A stretch of DNA of 64,000 nt, taken from assembly GCA_022410635.1 (NCBI GenBank), contig JAJVDF010000205.1, forward strand, positions 942,658 to 1,006,657, written 5' to 3'. This stretch comes from Tretioscincus oriximinensis. Its lineage: Eukaryota > Chordata > Lepidosauria > Squamata > Gymnophthalmidae. Under the pieces are notes generated by a model, which saw only the letters and a program-made list of their open reading frames with translations, had not been told where the DNA came from and made no database searches. This document shows, one piece after another, positions 63,924 through 64,000 of the stretch; within the stretch, counting starts at the first letter, position 1, and every line of letters begins with the position of its first letter. The position numbers and the translations under genes were made by a program.

Positions 63924-64000
63924 TGAATCATAGAATCATAGAATCATAGAGTCGGAAGGGACCTCCATGGTCATGGGGTCCAACCCCCTGCTCGATGCAG
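63924..64000 (-). mobile_element. CR1 LINE 3' end, cut by window end
   Basis: Three tandem AATCATAG octamer units, then AGTCGGAAGGGACCTCCATG and GGTCCAACCCCCTGCTCG, are the complement of the CR1 3' end with the ATTCTATG-type tail. The element continues beyond 64000. Confidence 0.9.

Overview
This is a stretch of nuclear DNA from a vertebrate, almost certainly a squamate reptile (lizard or gecko grade; I cannot name the species). The basis is the repeat content. There are many CR1 and L2 LINE ends, copies of a Sauria-type tRNA-derived SINE, a second abundant tRNA-derived SINE with a TTC tail, several hAT transposon remnants with 8-bp target duplications, and Penelope-like ends. Nothing looks prokaryotic: there are no operons, ribosome binding sites or CRISPR arrays. 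Isolated single Ns occur about every few hundred bases, and there are two long N gaps (16054-16655 and 35288-35721).

Genes are sparse. The firmest genic signal is a CpG island (about 34450-35287, cut by a gap) with a plausible plus-strand first coding exon (35127-35168, MFGWSARKRVASRS) ending at a consensus GTGAGT donor. I do not recognise the gene. On the minus strand at 6897-7025 and 6598-6804 there is what looks like the last two exons of a gene, joined across a 92-bp intron in phase, but with an in-frame TGA two codons before the junction. At 3995-4089 (plus) there is a single exon-like block with good splice sites. I recognise neither protein.

Layout: 1-9 kb is mostly unique sequence with the two exon candidates and an L2 tail carrying a nested CR1. 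9-15 kb holds SINE copies, a palindromic hAT-type MITE and a TAAT-rich block that may be a conserved non-coding element. 15-23.1 kb is repeat-dense: a TTC tract running into an assembly gap, two long CR1 copies in opposite orientation, a near-perfect foldback at 19.3 kb and an uninterrupted run of about 123 GAA triplets. 23-34 kb holds a 480-bp hAT derivative, adjacent L2 copies, a Penelope-like foldback and a SINE split by a hAT element. 34-40 kb holds the CpG-island promoter and, 4.5 kb downstream, a 53-bp copy of its start-codon region. 40-64 kb is mostly unique AT-rich DNA with further SINE, CR1, L2, hAT and Penelope-like copies.

The most interesting structures are: (1) Penelope-like inverted-repeat ends with 12-14 bp target duplications and hammerhead-ribozyme-like cores; (2) a dispersed foldback family (4.3, 19.3, 52.7 and 61.3 kb) that I cannot assign to a known element; (3) the duplicated promoter/start-codon fragment; (4) very long GAA/TTC tracts growing from SINE tails. 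All functional statements are inference from sequence. No database search or alignment program was run.
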